Origin: CAZPMC01 sp964587755
Lineage (GTDB): Bacteria > Bacillota > Clostridia > Acetivibrionales > DTU013
DNA: 64,000 nt
NCBI GenBank assembly: GCA_964587755.1
Contig: CAZPMC010000001.1
Location: forward strand, 1-64,000
Reading direction: 5' to 3'
Shown here: positions 24,433-33,686 of the stretch, one piece after another
Layout of the letters: every line of letters starts with the position of its first letter
Numbering within the stretch: position 1 is the stretch's first letter
Position numbers and translations under genes: made by a program
Notes under the pieces: model-generated
Database searches by the model: none
The model's input: only the letters and a program-made list of their open reading frames with translations
What the model was told of the DNA's origin: nothing

Positions 24433-25797
24433 TCATTCCTCCAGAGTATTCATTATTTCGATCTTAAACAATTCACATGGGTCATCCACTTCAAGAATAT
24501 TGTATATACTGAAAGCGTAGACCTCACCGGCATGAAAGTCAGACGGTGAATACGGGAATGCCAGGTTGCCGGCTGTTGAAATTCTTCCTTCATAGCCGTA
24601 ATGAAGCATTGTAGATCTTGCAAAGCTGCATACTGTGTCGGCCTTTTCCTGACTGTCGGCAACGGCTTCGATAACAATGCCAAGCTCATGGGATCTGATT
24701 TCACTTTCAGGTTCAAGCTCCCCCATTACACCATTCAAACCGTAAATTTTAAAATCAAGCCTGTAATCTATTTTCATATCCCTGAAATTGTCACTAACCC
24801 TTACCTTCACGCCCTCAATAATTTCGTTTATTTTGCTGATGAAAATAGGGTCCCTCACACCAGCTATGGAAACGGTTCTGTATCCGACTCTTTTTACACC
24901 TTCAAGCTTGATAGTGTACTTTTCTGATTGTACAAATTTACTTCCAGAAACCTTTACAACCCCTTCAGCTACCTGTTCAAACTGAGTATTGGTTAAATCC
25001 AGTATGCCGCCGGGGCCCGGAAGAATATACGGATTAGTTTTTTCATAAAGAGTATGGGCTGCTACAGAGAGCGTTGTACATCTTCTGGCGGGGTTTAAAG
25101 GCTCCACAAGGAAATGTTCCTGCCTCAATGTCCCCAGCATACAGTCACTACCACTTCCTGGTGTAGCTGCAATACAGGCACACTCAAGAATTTTTCCCAT
25201 GTGTATTGCCAAACCCTTATCAAAGCCTTTTTTAACTGGCAATGCTGCAAAAACAGAAGGATCATAGGCTCTTCCTGCCAAAATAACCTGAGCATCCATG
25301 TCAAGGGCCTTTATGAAAGGCTCCATACCCATCTGCCCGACTATTCTCACCGTCTCCTCAACAACAGCAGGATTAGTCTGCGGTGCCGGGGCAAGGGGCA
25401 TAACCTTCCCATTCTGGAGTCCCTTGAGTACAACCTCTTTAGGTATTTCTGCATGGATTAATGCCATTTTAAAATTTAGGCTGTTTTCTAAAGCAATATC
25501 CTCAATTATTTTCGCACACCACTGAAGGTGCGGATCTCCGCCTGAACCGCCGGCTGTACCAATGATAACAGGTATATCTGCGGCAAGTGCCGCCTTTATC
25601 ATTATTTCCAGGTCTCTTTTAACAGCGCTTCTATCAGTAAATGATTGGCCTGCCCCAAGATAATAAGGCCCGGGATCTGATGAACCGGCATCAACCGCGA
25701 TAACATCGGGATTTCTTCTCATACCCTCTTCAAAGGATTCCATTGGAAATCCATAGCCAAGTATTGCTGTCGGAGATAAAACTTTGAATTCTTTCAA
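24433..25797 (-). CDS. AtuA-family (DUF1446) protein
   Basis: A 454-residue member of the acyclic terpene utilisation AtuA / DUF1446 family, with the N-terminal DAGSSDPGPYYLGAG and GTAGGSGGDPHLQW segments conserved in that family. AtuA was named from terpene catabolism, but many members occur in organisms and operons unrelated to terpenes. Here it overlaps methylaspartate ammonia-lyase by four bases and uses a TTG start preceded by AAGGAGGAAC. No mesaconase or citramalate lyase gene is in the operon, so this protein with DUF4387 may carry out the step after mesaconate. That role is inferred, not shown. Confidence 0.8.
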   Translation of the reverse strand: MKEFKVLSPTAILGYGFPMESFEEGMRRNPDVIAVDAGSSDPGPYYLGAGQSFTDRSAVKRDLEIMIKAALAADIPVIIGTAGGSGGDPHLQWCAKIIEDIALENSLNFKMALIHAEIPKEVVLKGLQNGKVMPLAPAPQTNPAVVEETVRIVGQMGMEPFIKALDMDAQVILAGRAYDPSVFAALPVKKGFDKGLAIHMGKILECACIAATPGSGSDCMLGTLRQEHFLVEPLNPARRCTTLSVAAHTLYEKTNPYILPGPGGILDLTNTQFEQVAEGVVKVSGSKFVQSEKYTIKLEGVKRVGYRTVSIAGVRDPIFISKINEIIEGVKVRVSDNFRDMKIDYRLDFKIYGLNGVMGELEPESEIRSHELGIVIEAVADSQEKADTVCSFARSTMLHYGYEGRISTAGNLAFPYSPSDFHAGEVYAFSIYNILEVDDPCELFKIEIMNTLEE

Positions 25798-27038
25798 GAG
25801 AAGTTCCTCCTTGTCAGTTTATTTCTTGTGTATGCTAGTATTCTCTGCATCTCGTTATATACAATCATATATCCTTCGTCAACACCCATACCCGGCTTTG
25901 CAAGTATTTGATCCGGCTTTGTGGCCATGGCAATATGTGTACACACCTGTGCAGAACGGTCCGTCTCATTGCATGTTCCGCCCTGGTATGCCCCTACGCC
26001 CTTTGCTTTACAGTATAATACAGCCTCTGCAACATTATTTATTCCGCCCAGATCCGGAGTTTTAATCTGAATCATGTGACCTGCTCTGTTATCTGCAAAA
26101 TACTTAATATCATCCAGCGTATTGCACCATTCGTCAGCAACAATCTGGATGTTTAGGCCTTCGAAGTCAATAATCGACGTGAGCTCCTTTAAAGCCAGCA
26201 TTTGACTTTCCCTGTCGTCCATATCCATTGGTCCTTCAATTCTGAGCTTCAAAGGATGAGCTGCCTTTTCCAGTTTTCTAAAGTACTCAATTATTGCAAT
26301 TCCGATAGTACCGTAAACATCAATGTGCAAAACTGGCTGGTAGTCCTCCGCTTTTTTAAGTCTCTCAATTCTGTCCCTTAACCATTCAATATACTCTAAC
26401 AGCAGTCCGCCGTCCGTGCCCAGCTTTGTCTCCACATTATTTATAAGAGCGTGAGGCAGCACTTTTGCCCCCTTCAAAATCATCTTATCGGCATTTTCGT
26501 ATCTGTTATCGCCTGATTGCATAAATATTGGTATTTCTCTATCGGAAACCTCTGTGTTGTATTCCTCTGCTATGACCTCAGCCATTAGCATCTTCTTGCT
26601 TTTGGCAACAGCATCAAGTATTGCCTGCGTTACACCATAGCGTATAGCAGTATGAATTTTTTTGCCTGTTTTTTCGTCGGTCAGGTTATCAATCTCTTCA
26701 GCTAAGCTGCGAAAGCTTGTTATTTCTCTATCCTTTAGTAAGGGAGCAATCCTTTTTTTTATGACTGGTATAAAATCATCTGCCAAAAACAACGGATCTC
26801 TTCCCCCTGCACCTGAATACTGAACTGCGGCACAGTCGCCGTATGCTATTTGACCATCTTCCAGTACAAGCATTACTGATATTGATTCACCCGCTTGACG
26901 CACCGATGTAAAGCCTTCTGTCTCAGGCTCCCCTTTATATGCTGCACCATCAGGGACAGCACCGTGCTTTATAGCCCTCTGATCGTCAAAGAAAAAACCT
27001 GTTTTGCCGCCTGAGCATATTATGTCAACAATTTTCAT
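25794..27038 (-). CDS. mal: methylaspartate ammonia-lyase
   Basis: Converts (2S,3S)-3-methylaspartate to mesaconate and ammonia, the second step of glutamate fermentation by the methylaspartate route. It is an enolase-superfamily enzyme with a TIM barrel. The metal ligands appear as D240 (LHIDVYG), E268 (RIEGPMD) and D302 (VADEW). The catalytic pair appears as H196 (LPHALIN) and K326 (IQIKTPDLGG), the counterparts of the histidine and lysine known in the Clostridium tetanomorphum enzyme. The 414-residue length is normal. It lies 21 bases after glmE and overlaps the next gene, so it is translated within the operon. Confidence 0.96.
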   Translation of the reverse strand: MKIVDIICSGGKTGFFFDDQRAIKHGAVPDGAAYKGEPETEGFTSVRQAGESISVMLVLEDGQIAYGDCAAVQYSGAGGRDPLFLADDFIPVIKKRIAPLLKDREITSFRSLAEEIDNLTDEKTGKKIHTAIRYGVTQAILDAVAKSKKMLMAEVIAEEYNTEVSDREIPIFMQSGDNRYENADKMILKGAKVLPHALINNVETKLGTDGGLLLEYIEWLRDRIERLKKAEDYQPVLHIDVYGTIGIAIIEYFRKLEKAAHPLKLRIEGPMDMDDRESQMLALKELTSIIDFEGLNIQIVADEWCNTLDDIKYFADNRAGHMIQIKTPDLGGINNVAEAVLYCKAKGVGAYQGGTCNETDRSAQVCTHIAMATKPDQILAKPGMGVDEGYMIVYNEMQRILAYTRNKLTRRNFS

Positions 27039-27059
27039 CTATAGCACTTCCTTTTAATT

Positions 27060-28511
27060 TTATCTTGGTCTACCTACTAGTCTGCCCTTGCTTATTGCGT
27101 ATATATCATCGATTACCATTTGGAAGCTGACAGCTCGTTTTTCAAATTTTGCTCTTTCTTCCATTCTCTCCTTATGGAAATCTATTATATCCTTTCCAAA
27201 AGGAAGGTTTCCAAAGTCTAAGAATCTGACGGCGCCTTCGTTGTCTCTTGCCGGCAATGCCCGTCCCGCATTAAATTTACTAGGAGCAAAGGGCACATCA
27301 ATGACTCCTGCTTCAAATGCCCTTATAGTTCCGACAGCAATATCACCCTCACCTAACTCGTATGTCTTATCAAGAATAGCTCTTGTTTCCTTGGCTATAA
27401 GGTCTGCCTCAGCTTCAAGCTGATGAGTTATGGGCAGCTTTTGGTCACGGAGCATTGCAACAAGCTGCTTTGTCGCTTTCATTCCTGATGCATTTGCTTC
27501 CTTAGTTGGTATTCCGAAAGCCTCATGTATTGACTTAACTATAACCTTCGTTGCTCCTGAAAGTACAGCGGCAGCCGCTCCCCATGAAATAACCCCGTAT
27601 GCTTTTGACTCATCCTGAGGGAAGCCTCCCATCCACTGATGGAAAACAGTTGTAACAGAAACGTCATTGTAGCCAAATTTATTTAAATACTCATCGGTCA
27701 ACTTCTCAAGGGTCCTTATTGCAGCCACATCCTGCAAAAGATTTCCGCATTGCCCGTATCCGACGGTAATATCCTTAACGCCTTGTTCAGCAGCCAAAAT
27801 ACTCTCTATTATGGCAACCGCATGTGAAATACAGGGAGGCACAAGGGTCCCGGTTAACGGGCCAAAAGGCTCTCTGTTTATGGTAACGCCAGCCTCCTGA
27901 TATTTGCCTATAAGCCTGTCCACATACTGCCAATCGCTAATAGTCTTCTCTAATGAGTTATTTTTTGCATAAGGTATATTATATGAAATACCTCCACCCT
28001 CATAAGAGGTAAATCCGCCTGCTACACTTATTTCAGCAAGCAGTCTTGCATCTGGAGTCCCGTGTCTTACTTGAATGGGAAGGTTAAGAGCCTCATTAAC
28101 CTTCCTGCATGATGCAACACCATGATTAACAGCAGGAAATCCGTTTAGAAGGGATCTGTTTTCCTTCATGCTTTCTTCAATTCCCTTTTCTGCCTCTTGG
28201 TATCTATTGTGTCTTGTGTAGCTGTCAATTGTTGTGGGTAAAAGATCAGCCTCTCCTTCATCCTGCAAGTACTGCAGCAGCTCTATGTGTTTATTTACCA
28301 AGGCTACTCCTGCCCGGGGCTGTATTAAAGTATCTGCAGATTTTTTTGCTCTTTCCAGTTTTTTTGAGAATACCTTTTGAGACGGTATAGCCTTTTGATA
28401 TTCCACTGCCTCATCAAAATCTACATCCTTGCCTGTAATCCACTGATTTAATACAGTTTCCCGAATTCCCGAAAAAACATCATCCGGTATTTTTTTGTTT
28501 TTAATGTCCAT
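27060..28511 (-). CDS. glmE: methylaspartate (glutamate) mutase, subunit E
   Basis: Large substrate-binding subunit of adenosylcobalamin-dependent glutamate mutase. With GlmS it interconverts L-glutamate and (2S,3S)-3-methylaspartate. The 483-residue TIM-barrel protein shows family segments VRHGTPDARLLAEISVAGG, EPFGPLTGTLVPPCISHAVA and HQWMGGFPQDESKA. Its start overlaps the stop of glmL (TGATG), implying coupled translation. The order glmS-glmL-glmE-mal is the same as in known glutamate-fermenting clostridia. Confidence 0.96.
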   Translation of the reverse strand: MDIKNKKIPDDVFSGIRETVLNQWITGKDVDFDEAVEYQKAIPSQKVFSKKLERAKKSADTLIQPRAGVALVNKHIELLQYLQDEGEADLLPTTIDSYTRHNRYQEAEKGIEESMKENRSLLNGFPAVNHGVASCRKVNEALNLPIQVRHGTPDARLLAEISVAGGFTSYEGGGISYNIPYAKNNSLEKTISDWQYVDRLIGKYQEAGVTINREPFGPLTGTLVPPCISHAVAIIESILAAEQGVKDITVGYGQCGNLLQDVAAIRTLEKLTDEYLNKFGYNDVSVTTVFHQWMGGFPQDESKAYGVISWGAAAAVLSGATKVIVKSIHEAFGIPTKEANASGMKATKQLVAMLRDQKLPITHQLEAEADLIAKETRAILDKTYELGEGDIAVGTIRAFEAGVIDVPFAPSKFNAGRALPARDNEGAVRFLDFGNLPFGKDIIDFHKERMEERAKFEKRAVSFQMVIDDIYAISKGRLVGRPR

Positions 28512-29896
28512 CAGATCATCTCCAACTCTTTTTTCATTATTCTTATTGCAGCTTCAGGAAATCTTATACTAAGCAGCCCCATGGCTGCTAAAATGTATTT
28601 CTTATCCAACAAAAGCTCAGCCTCTTTAGGCTTAAGCACTTCCGGACTGGCAGGGTCAAAAAGGGCTTGCTTTAAAATTCCTGCAGGGTCTTTGCTGTTT
28701 ATTATGGACCCGCCTGTACCAATAATTTTCTTTACTCTTCCAAGCTCCTTACCTGACTGAACAAATACCTCGCCAAGCATTGTAAAAGCTGATTTCAGTC
28801 TGCCTGCATGCCTTTCGACAGCAATTTTTACAGCAGCTTGAGCCAGAGCATTATCGATTTGTGCTATACCCTTGCAGTCGGAATCCAAAAGCTTTGGTCT
28901 GGTAATTATCATTTCAGTTTTCTCAAGCAATTCATCATGTGTCATTCCGGAAGCGGCACATACCTGCTCAACACCCACTTCCTCGAGTAATGACCTTACA
29001 CTGTATCTTACGCCCAAGTCACCTTCAACGGTTCTCTTCTCATAGGGCTCAGGTAGGCCTCTTAATATAACCCCCGAAGAATTAGGAGCCCCATCTGCAA
29101 TTGAATACACATCGGTAGTAGCTCCCCCCACATCGACCAGCAGTAAATCACCCAGCCCCTCCTCAGAGGGCAAACCACGGGAAAGAAGACTTACAGCTTT
29201 TAGTACCGCTGAGGGTGTAGGCATTATTATCCCCTCCAGAAGCTCCTGCACCTTTGTAAGCCCTTTTGCTATAACTATTCTCTGTAAAAAAATTTGTCGA
29301 ATCAACTCTCGTGCCGGCTCAATATTTAAAACATTAAACTCGGGCATTACGTTGTCGCAAATTCTGACAGATTTACCGCCCTTTTCGAGTATCTCTTTAA
29401 CCTCATCTGAAGCAGATTTATTTCCTGCAACAACTACGGGAAAGTCACCGTCAATTTTTGAAATAACTTTAGCATTGTGTAATATAACATCCTTGTTTCC
29501 ACCGTCAGTGCCCCCGGAAAGCAATATAATGTCAGGCTTTGATGCAAATATTTCTTCTGCTTCCCTCATATTCAGCTCATAGGAATAGGTCTTAATGACC
29601 TTGGCACCTGCACTTAAGGCTGCCATTTTTGCAGCTTCTGCAGTAAGATCCGGCACAAGTCCTACCGAGATCATTTTAAGTCCGCCTGCAGCGCTGCTAC
29701 ACGAATACTTTGCAGAATAGTCTTTAATACCGGTAACCTTCTCCAGTTCATTCAAAGCATCAGAAAGACCTTCACTAATATCTGTTTCAATAGTTGTAAA
29801 AGATTTAGCAGTTCCTAAAACACGGCATTCACCAACGTCTACTGCAACAACCTTTGTGTAAGTGCTTCCTATGTCAATCAAAAGAAAGTTTTCCAC
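28511..29896 (-). CDS. glmL: glutamate mutase accessory protein GlmL (MutL)
   Basis: ATPase of the ASKHA fold encoded between the two mutase subunits in all such operons and thought to reactivate the B12 enzyme. The phosphate-1 loop is at the N-terminus (LLIDIGSTYTKVVAVD), a second phosphate loop reads LLLVDVGGATTDVYSI and an adenosine loop IIGTGGSII. The length of 461 is normal. A GTG start follows the glmS stop after one base. It is not MutL of DNA mismatch repair, despite the shared symbol in older literature. Confidence 0.94.
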   Translation of the reverse strand: MENFLLIDIGSTYTKVVAVDVGECRVLGTAKSFTTIETDISEGLSDALNELEKVTGIKDYSAKYSCSSAAGGLKMISVGLVPDLTAEAAKMAALSAGAKVIKTYSYELNMREAEEIFASKPDIILLSGGTDGGNKDVILHNAKVISKIDGDFPVVVAGNKSASDEVKEILEKGGKSVRICDNVMPEFNVLNIEPARELIRQIFLQRIVIAKGLTKVQELLEGIIMPTPSAVLKAVSLLSRGLPSEEGLGDLLLVDVGGATTDVYSIADGAPNSSGVILRGLPEPYEKRTVEGDLGVRYSVRSLLEEVGVEQVCAASGMTHDELLEKTEMIITRPKLLDSDCKGIAQIDNALAQAAVKIAVERHAGRLKSAFTMLGEVFVQSGKELGRVKKIIGTGGSIINSKDPAGILKQALFDPASPEVLKPKEAELLLDKKYILAAMGLLSIRFPEAAIRIMKKELEMI

Positions 29897-29897
29897 T

Positions 29898-30311
29898 TTA
29901 ACTTACTCCCAAATCCTTTTTAAGATCAGATATTGTCACATCGGGCATTGTTCCCGGAGGATATACCCTGTTAAAGCCCATTTCACGGAATTCCTTCTCC
30001 ACTTTTTCAAAGGGTGTTTTTCCAACAACAAGATTGCCACCTACATATAGCGGGATGTCTTTTAATCCCGCCTCATCACATTTCTCGCGAAGTCCTCTGC
30101 AGTCAATCTCTCCATGTCCATACAAAGAGGACACAAGTATTGCATCGGCAGCCGTTTCGATGGCTGCCTCTATATACTCACTTTGGGATACCATTACTCC
30201 GAGATTTACCACATTGAAGCCTGCTTCCCTTAATGCATACTCCATTATTTTGTTCCCTACAGAATGCACATCCGCTCCAATAACCCCCATGACAATTGTT
30301 TTCTTTTCCAA
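29898..30311 (-). CDS. glmS: methylaspartate (glutamate) mutase, subunit S
   Basis: Small cobalamin-binding subunit of glutamate mutase. The B12 motif DxHxxG is present as D14-V-H16-S-V-G19, H16 being the lower axial cobalt ligand, with the later SSLYGHGEIDC and YVGGNLVVG segments completing the Rossmann-like fold. The 137-residue length matches known GlmS. It starts at a TTG preceded by GAGGAAGA, 44 bases after hypD; this is the largest gap in the operon but contains no obvious terminator. Note that the symbol glmS is also used for an unrelated glucosamine-phosphate synthase. Confidence 0.96.
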   Translation of the reverse strand: MEKKTIVMGVIGADVHSVGNKIMEYALREAGFNVVNLGVMVSQSEYIEAAIETAADAILVSSLYGHGEIDCRGLREKCDEAGLKDIPLYVGGNLVVGKTPFEKVEKEFREMGFNRVYPPGTMPDVTISDLKKDLGVS

Positions 30312-30355
30312 ATCTTCCTCTACCTCTTTTCATTATCTAAATAACGTAAATTCAT

Positions 30356-32716
30356 TTAAAAACCAGCGTGCTCTGTTCTCTCAATTATTTCATTTTGCAA
30401 TGCGGTATTTAAATTGCAAAAATAATCACTGTAGCCTGCAACCCTGACTATCAGATTCCTATGCTTCTCAGGTTGCTTTTGCGCTTCTATAAGAGTCTGG
30501 CGATCTACCACATTAAACTGTATGTGATGACCATCCATCTTAAAGTATGTTCTAATCAGACTCATCAATCTTGAAATGCCGGCTTCGTTCTGTAACAGCT
30601 GCGGTGTAAACTTCAAGTTTAAAAGTGTTCCGCCGGTTCTTAAGTGATCCATTTTGGCAGCCGATTTTATAACACCCGTCGGTCCTTCTCTATCTGCTCC
30701 CTGTACAGGGGATATTCCTTCAGACAATGGGGTTTCGTCGGTTCTTCCGTCAGGAGTAGCTCCTAATACAGAGCCGAAATATACGTGGCAGGTTGTAGGA
30801 AGCATATCAATCCTGTAAACCCCGCCCTTCATATTTTTCCTTCCATTGACTTCATTATAGTAAATATCGAAAACCTCTCTCATAATGCTATCAGCATAAT
30901 CATCGTCATTACCATACTTAGGAGTCTTATTTAAAAGCATTTGCTGTATGTCCTCGTAGCCTTTGAAATTATTCTTAAGGACATTAAGCATCTTTTTCAT
31001 GCTAATGGTCTTTTTGTCATAAACATGATACTTCAGAGCAGAGAGGCTGTCGGTTATACTTCCTATACCTACGCCCTGAATATACATTGAATTGTATCTT
31101 GCACCACCTGCATTGTAGTCTTTTCCATTTTTTATACAATCGCTTATTATTATTGACAGGAATGGTGACGGCATATAAAGAGCATATAGCTTCTCAATAA
31201 CATGGTTCCCTTTTATCTTAATATCGATAAAATGGTTGACCTGCTTTTTATACGCCTCCATCAGTTGTTCGAAAGAGGTAAAGTCGCAAGGATTTCCTGT
31301 TTCAATACCTATCCTTTTACCTGTCTTCGGATCTATTCCATTGTTCAGTGTAATCTCAAGAACCTTTGGCAGGTTGAAATACCCGGTTAATATATAGCTT
31401 TCTTTTCCGAAGGCACCTGCTTCAACACAGCCGCTTGTTCCGCCGCATCTGGCGTCTTCTATGGATTTTCCCTGTCTTAGAAGCTCCTCAACAACAGCAT
31501 CGGCATTAAATACTGACGGCTGGCCCCAGCCCTTCTTTATGATCTCGCAAGCCCTTTTCAGGAATTTGTCCGGGTTCTTCCGGCTCAACTGAATATTTGA
31601 GCTTGGCTGCAACAGCCTCATCTCATCAATAACATCAAGCAGCAGATATGAGACAGGGTTTACCCCGTCAGTGCCATCAGGCTTCATGCCGCCCACATTA
31701 ATGTTGGCAAAATCGGTGTATGTCCCGCTCTCCTTAAGTGTTACACCTACCTTTGGCGGTGCATCCTGATTGTTAAACTTTATCCAGAAGCATTGAAGCA
31801 GCTCTTTTGCTTTGTCATCATCAAGAGTCCCTTCTTCAATCTCCTTATTGTAGAAGGGATATAGATGCTGGTCAAGTCTTCCTGGGTTAAATGAGTCCCA
31901 GGTGTTCAATTCGCTGATAACACCAATGTGTACAAACCAATACATCTGCAATGCTTCCCAGAAGCTTCTCGGTGCATGGGCAGGTACTCTCTTAGTAACC
32001 TCGGCTATCCTCTCAAGCTCTTTTTTCCTGACAGGATCACTTTCTTTTTGTGCAAGCTCGGTGGCCTTTTCAGAGTATCTTTCTCCAAGTCTTATAATTG
32101 CTTGCGCACAAATACGCATAGCTTTAAGCTGCTCTCTTTTCTCATAGCCTTCTGGGTCATTTAATTCATCAATATTTTTTATACTCTCATCAATATCGTC
32201 AATAAAGTCCAAAAAGCCTTTCTTGTAAATCTTATCATCTGCTACAGTATGCCCCGGTGCTCTTTGCTCCATGAACTCTGTAAAAATGCCGGCATAGTAG
32301 CAATCCTTCCACTCATCGGAAACGCTGTTAAAAATGTTATCCCGCATGGACTTTCCTTCCCAGTAAGGGCGCACTACATCTTTATAATACTGCTTCATCT
32401 CATCGCTGACCTTAAAGGATATCTTTTCACGGGTATCAATTATTTCCAAGTCTTCTTCCGTATGGCAGCAAAGCTCGGGATAAGTTGGTGTTGCATGGGG
32501 GCGCGGTCCCCTTTCCCCTACAATCAGCTCACCATCCTGAATATTAATTTCTTTATTCTCCATGATATTCATGAAGGTCAAGGCTCGCAGCACCGGTATT
32601 GATACCTTTCCCTGGTATTTCATATATGCTTCGGTTACAAGCTTTGCTCTCTCTTCGGTAAGATGAGGTACTCCTTCAAGAGTTTCTGTTCTGAGTTTCT
32701 TAATTCTCTCATTCAT
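30356..32716 (-). CDS. hypD: trans-4-hydroxy-L-proline dehydratase, glycyl radical enzyme
   Basis: Dehydrates trans-4-hydroxy-L-proline to pyrroline-5-carboxylate by a radical mechanism under anaerobic conditions. From the ATG at 32716 (AGGAGG upstream) the protein has 786 residues. The thiyl cysteine and partner glutamate are C430 and E432 in TSGCVEAG, and the glycyl radical is G761 in RVAGYSD. Substrate residues that I recall from Clostridioides difficile HypD (F152, H160, D278, S334, F340, C434, E436, Y450, T645, G765) all have identical counterparts here at a constant offset of four (F148, H156, D274, S330, F336, C430, E432, Y446, T641, G761). It follows its activase by five bases. This match argues against pyruvate formate-lyase, choline lyase or glycerol dehydratase. 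Confidence 0.92.
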   Translation of the reverse strand: MNERIKKLRTETLEGVPHLTEERAKLVTEAYMKYQGKVSIPVLRALTFMNIMENKEINIQDGELIVGERGPRPHATPTYPELCCHTEEDLEIIDTREKISFKVSDEMKQYYKDVVRPYWEGKSMRDNIFNSVSDEWKDCYYAGIFTEFMEQRAPGHTVADDKIYKKGFLDFIDDIDESIKNIDELNDPEGYEKREQLKAMRICAQAIIRLGERYSEKATELAQKESDPVRKKELERIAEVTKRVPAHAPRSFWEALQMYWFVHIGVISELNTWDSFNPGRLDQHLYPFYNKEIEEGTLDDDKAKELLQCFWIKFNNQDAPPKVGVTLKESGTYTDFANINVGGMKPDGTDGVNPVSYLLLDVIDEMRLLQPSSNIQLSRKNPDKFLKRACEIIKKGWGQPSVFNADAVVEELLRQGKSIEDARCGGTSGCVEAGAFGKESYILTGYFNLPKVLEITLNNGIDPKTGKRIGIETGNPCDFTSFEQLMEAYKKQVNHFIDIKIKGNHVIEKLYALYMPSPFLSIIISDCIKNGKDYNAGGARYNSMYIQGVGIGSITDSLSALKYHVYDKKTISMKKMLNVLKNNFKGYEDIQQMLLNKTPKYGNDDDYADSIMREVFDIYYNEVNGRKNMKGGVYRIDMLPTTCHVYFGSVLGATPDGRTDETPLSEGISPVQGADREGPTGVIKSAAKMDHLRTGGTLLNLKFTPQLLQNEAGISRLMSLIRTYFKMDGHHIQFNVVDRQTLIEAQKQPEKHRNLIVRVAGYSDYFCNLNTALQNEIIERTEHAGF

Positions 32717-32721
32717 ACGAT

Positions 32722-33624
32722 TCAACCTCCTATACAAACAATAATTCCATGCTTTCTAAACTTTTCAGCTATGTTCTCCAATTCATCCTTGCTGGGACTA
32801 CTTATATCATCAAGCTTATAATCGCGTGCAAGCTGCTCATATTTATACTTACCTGTATTATGGTAAGGCAAAACATCAACATTATTAATATTTATATCCT
32901 TAAGAAAAAGACATGTTTTTTCAATATTTTCATCATCGTCATTTATTCCAGGTATAAGCGGTATCCTGACACGGATATTATTGTGTATCGAAGAAAGCTT
33001 TCTAAGATTGTCTAATATAAGGCTGTTGGATTCGCCAATATATTTTATATGCTTCTGCTCATCCATCAACTTAACGTCATATAAGAATAAATCGGTGTAT
33101 TGTGCGGCATCCCGGATGTATTCCCAAGCAGCAAAGCCTGAGGTTTCTACAGCCGTATGAATCCCTTCCTTCTTGCATTTCATCAAAAGCTCCAGTAAAA
33201 ACTCAAACTGCATGAAAGGCTCTCCGCCTGTAAAAGTAACACCGCCGCCTGATTCTTCGAAAAACATCAGGTCCTTCAATATGTTATCCATCACTTCATC
33301 AGAAGTCATCTCGCCGCCGATCACCTCTAAAGCACCGGTAGGACATACATTTGCGGATTTTATACAGTCAGTACCCTTGCTTGTATCCAGTACAATACCA
33401 TCATCTATCATAACTACAGAGCCATCAGTATTTACCTTTAAGCAATTCCCGCATAATATGCACTTGCCTTTATTGAAAATAACTTCAATTCCTATTTCAT
33501 GGCTCTCCGGGTTATGACACCACAAACAGCGAAGAGGACAACCCTTTAAAAAAACAGCTGTCCTGATGCCCGGTCCGTCATGAATGGTATATCTTTGAAA
33601 CCTAAATACTATTCCACTTTTCAT
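32722..33624 (-). CDS. hypE: glycyl radical enzyme activating protein (radical SAM)
   Basis: Installs the glycyl radical in HypD using S-adenosylmethionine. The radical SAM cluster motif CxxxCxxC is C29-C33-C36 (KGCPLRCLWCHNPE), with GGEPFMQ as the SAM-contact motif. Two extra ferredoxin-like cysteine groups follow (CILCGNC and CIKSANVCPTGAL), as in most activases of the non-PFL type. The 300-residue length is normal. It is the first gene of the operon and sits directly downstream of a promoter-operator region. Confidence 0.95.
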   Translation of the reverse strand: MKSGIVFRFQRYTIHDGPGIRTAVFLKGCPLRCLWCHNPESHEIGIEVIFNKGKCILCGNCLKVNTDGSVVMIDDGIVLDTSKGTDCIKSANVCPTGALEVIGGEMTSDEVMDNILKDLMFFEESGGGVTFTGGEPFMQFEFLLELLMKCKKEGIHTAVETSGFAAWEYIRDAAQYTDLFLYDVKLMDEQKHIKYIGESNSLILDNLRKLSSIHNNIRVRIPLIPGINDDDENIEKTCLFLKDININNVDVLPYHNTGKYKYEQLARDYKLDDISSPSKDELENIAEKFRKHGIIVCIGG

Positions 33625-33668
33625 ATTGTCATTATCTTCCTATAATTATTTTATAAAAACAAATCGCT

Positions 33669-33686
33669 TTTTCACCTGGGTGAAAA
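33669..33686. promoter_or_regulatory. 18-bp palindromic operator candidate at the hypE transcription start
   Basis: TTTTCACC (33669-33676), TG, GGTGAAAA (33679-33686): perfect 8-bp arms. It overlaps the last base of the -10 hexamer and the likely start point of the hypE transcript, a classical repressor position. Confidence 0.6.

Noticed and set aside
28511..30311. Reading MutS/MutL names as DNA mismatch repair genes
   Set aside because: These are the B12 subunit and ASKHA accessory protein of glutamate mutase; no mismatch-repair domains are present.
30356..32716. Annotation as pyruvate formate-lyase, choline trimethylamine-lyase or glycerol dehydratase
   Set aside because: There is a single catalytic Cys followed by Val-Glu (no Cys-Cys pair as in PFL), and the pocket residues fit hydroxyproline dehydratase at a constant offset.
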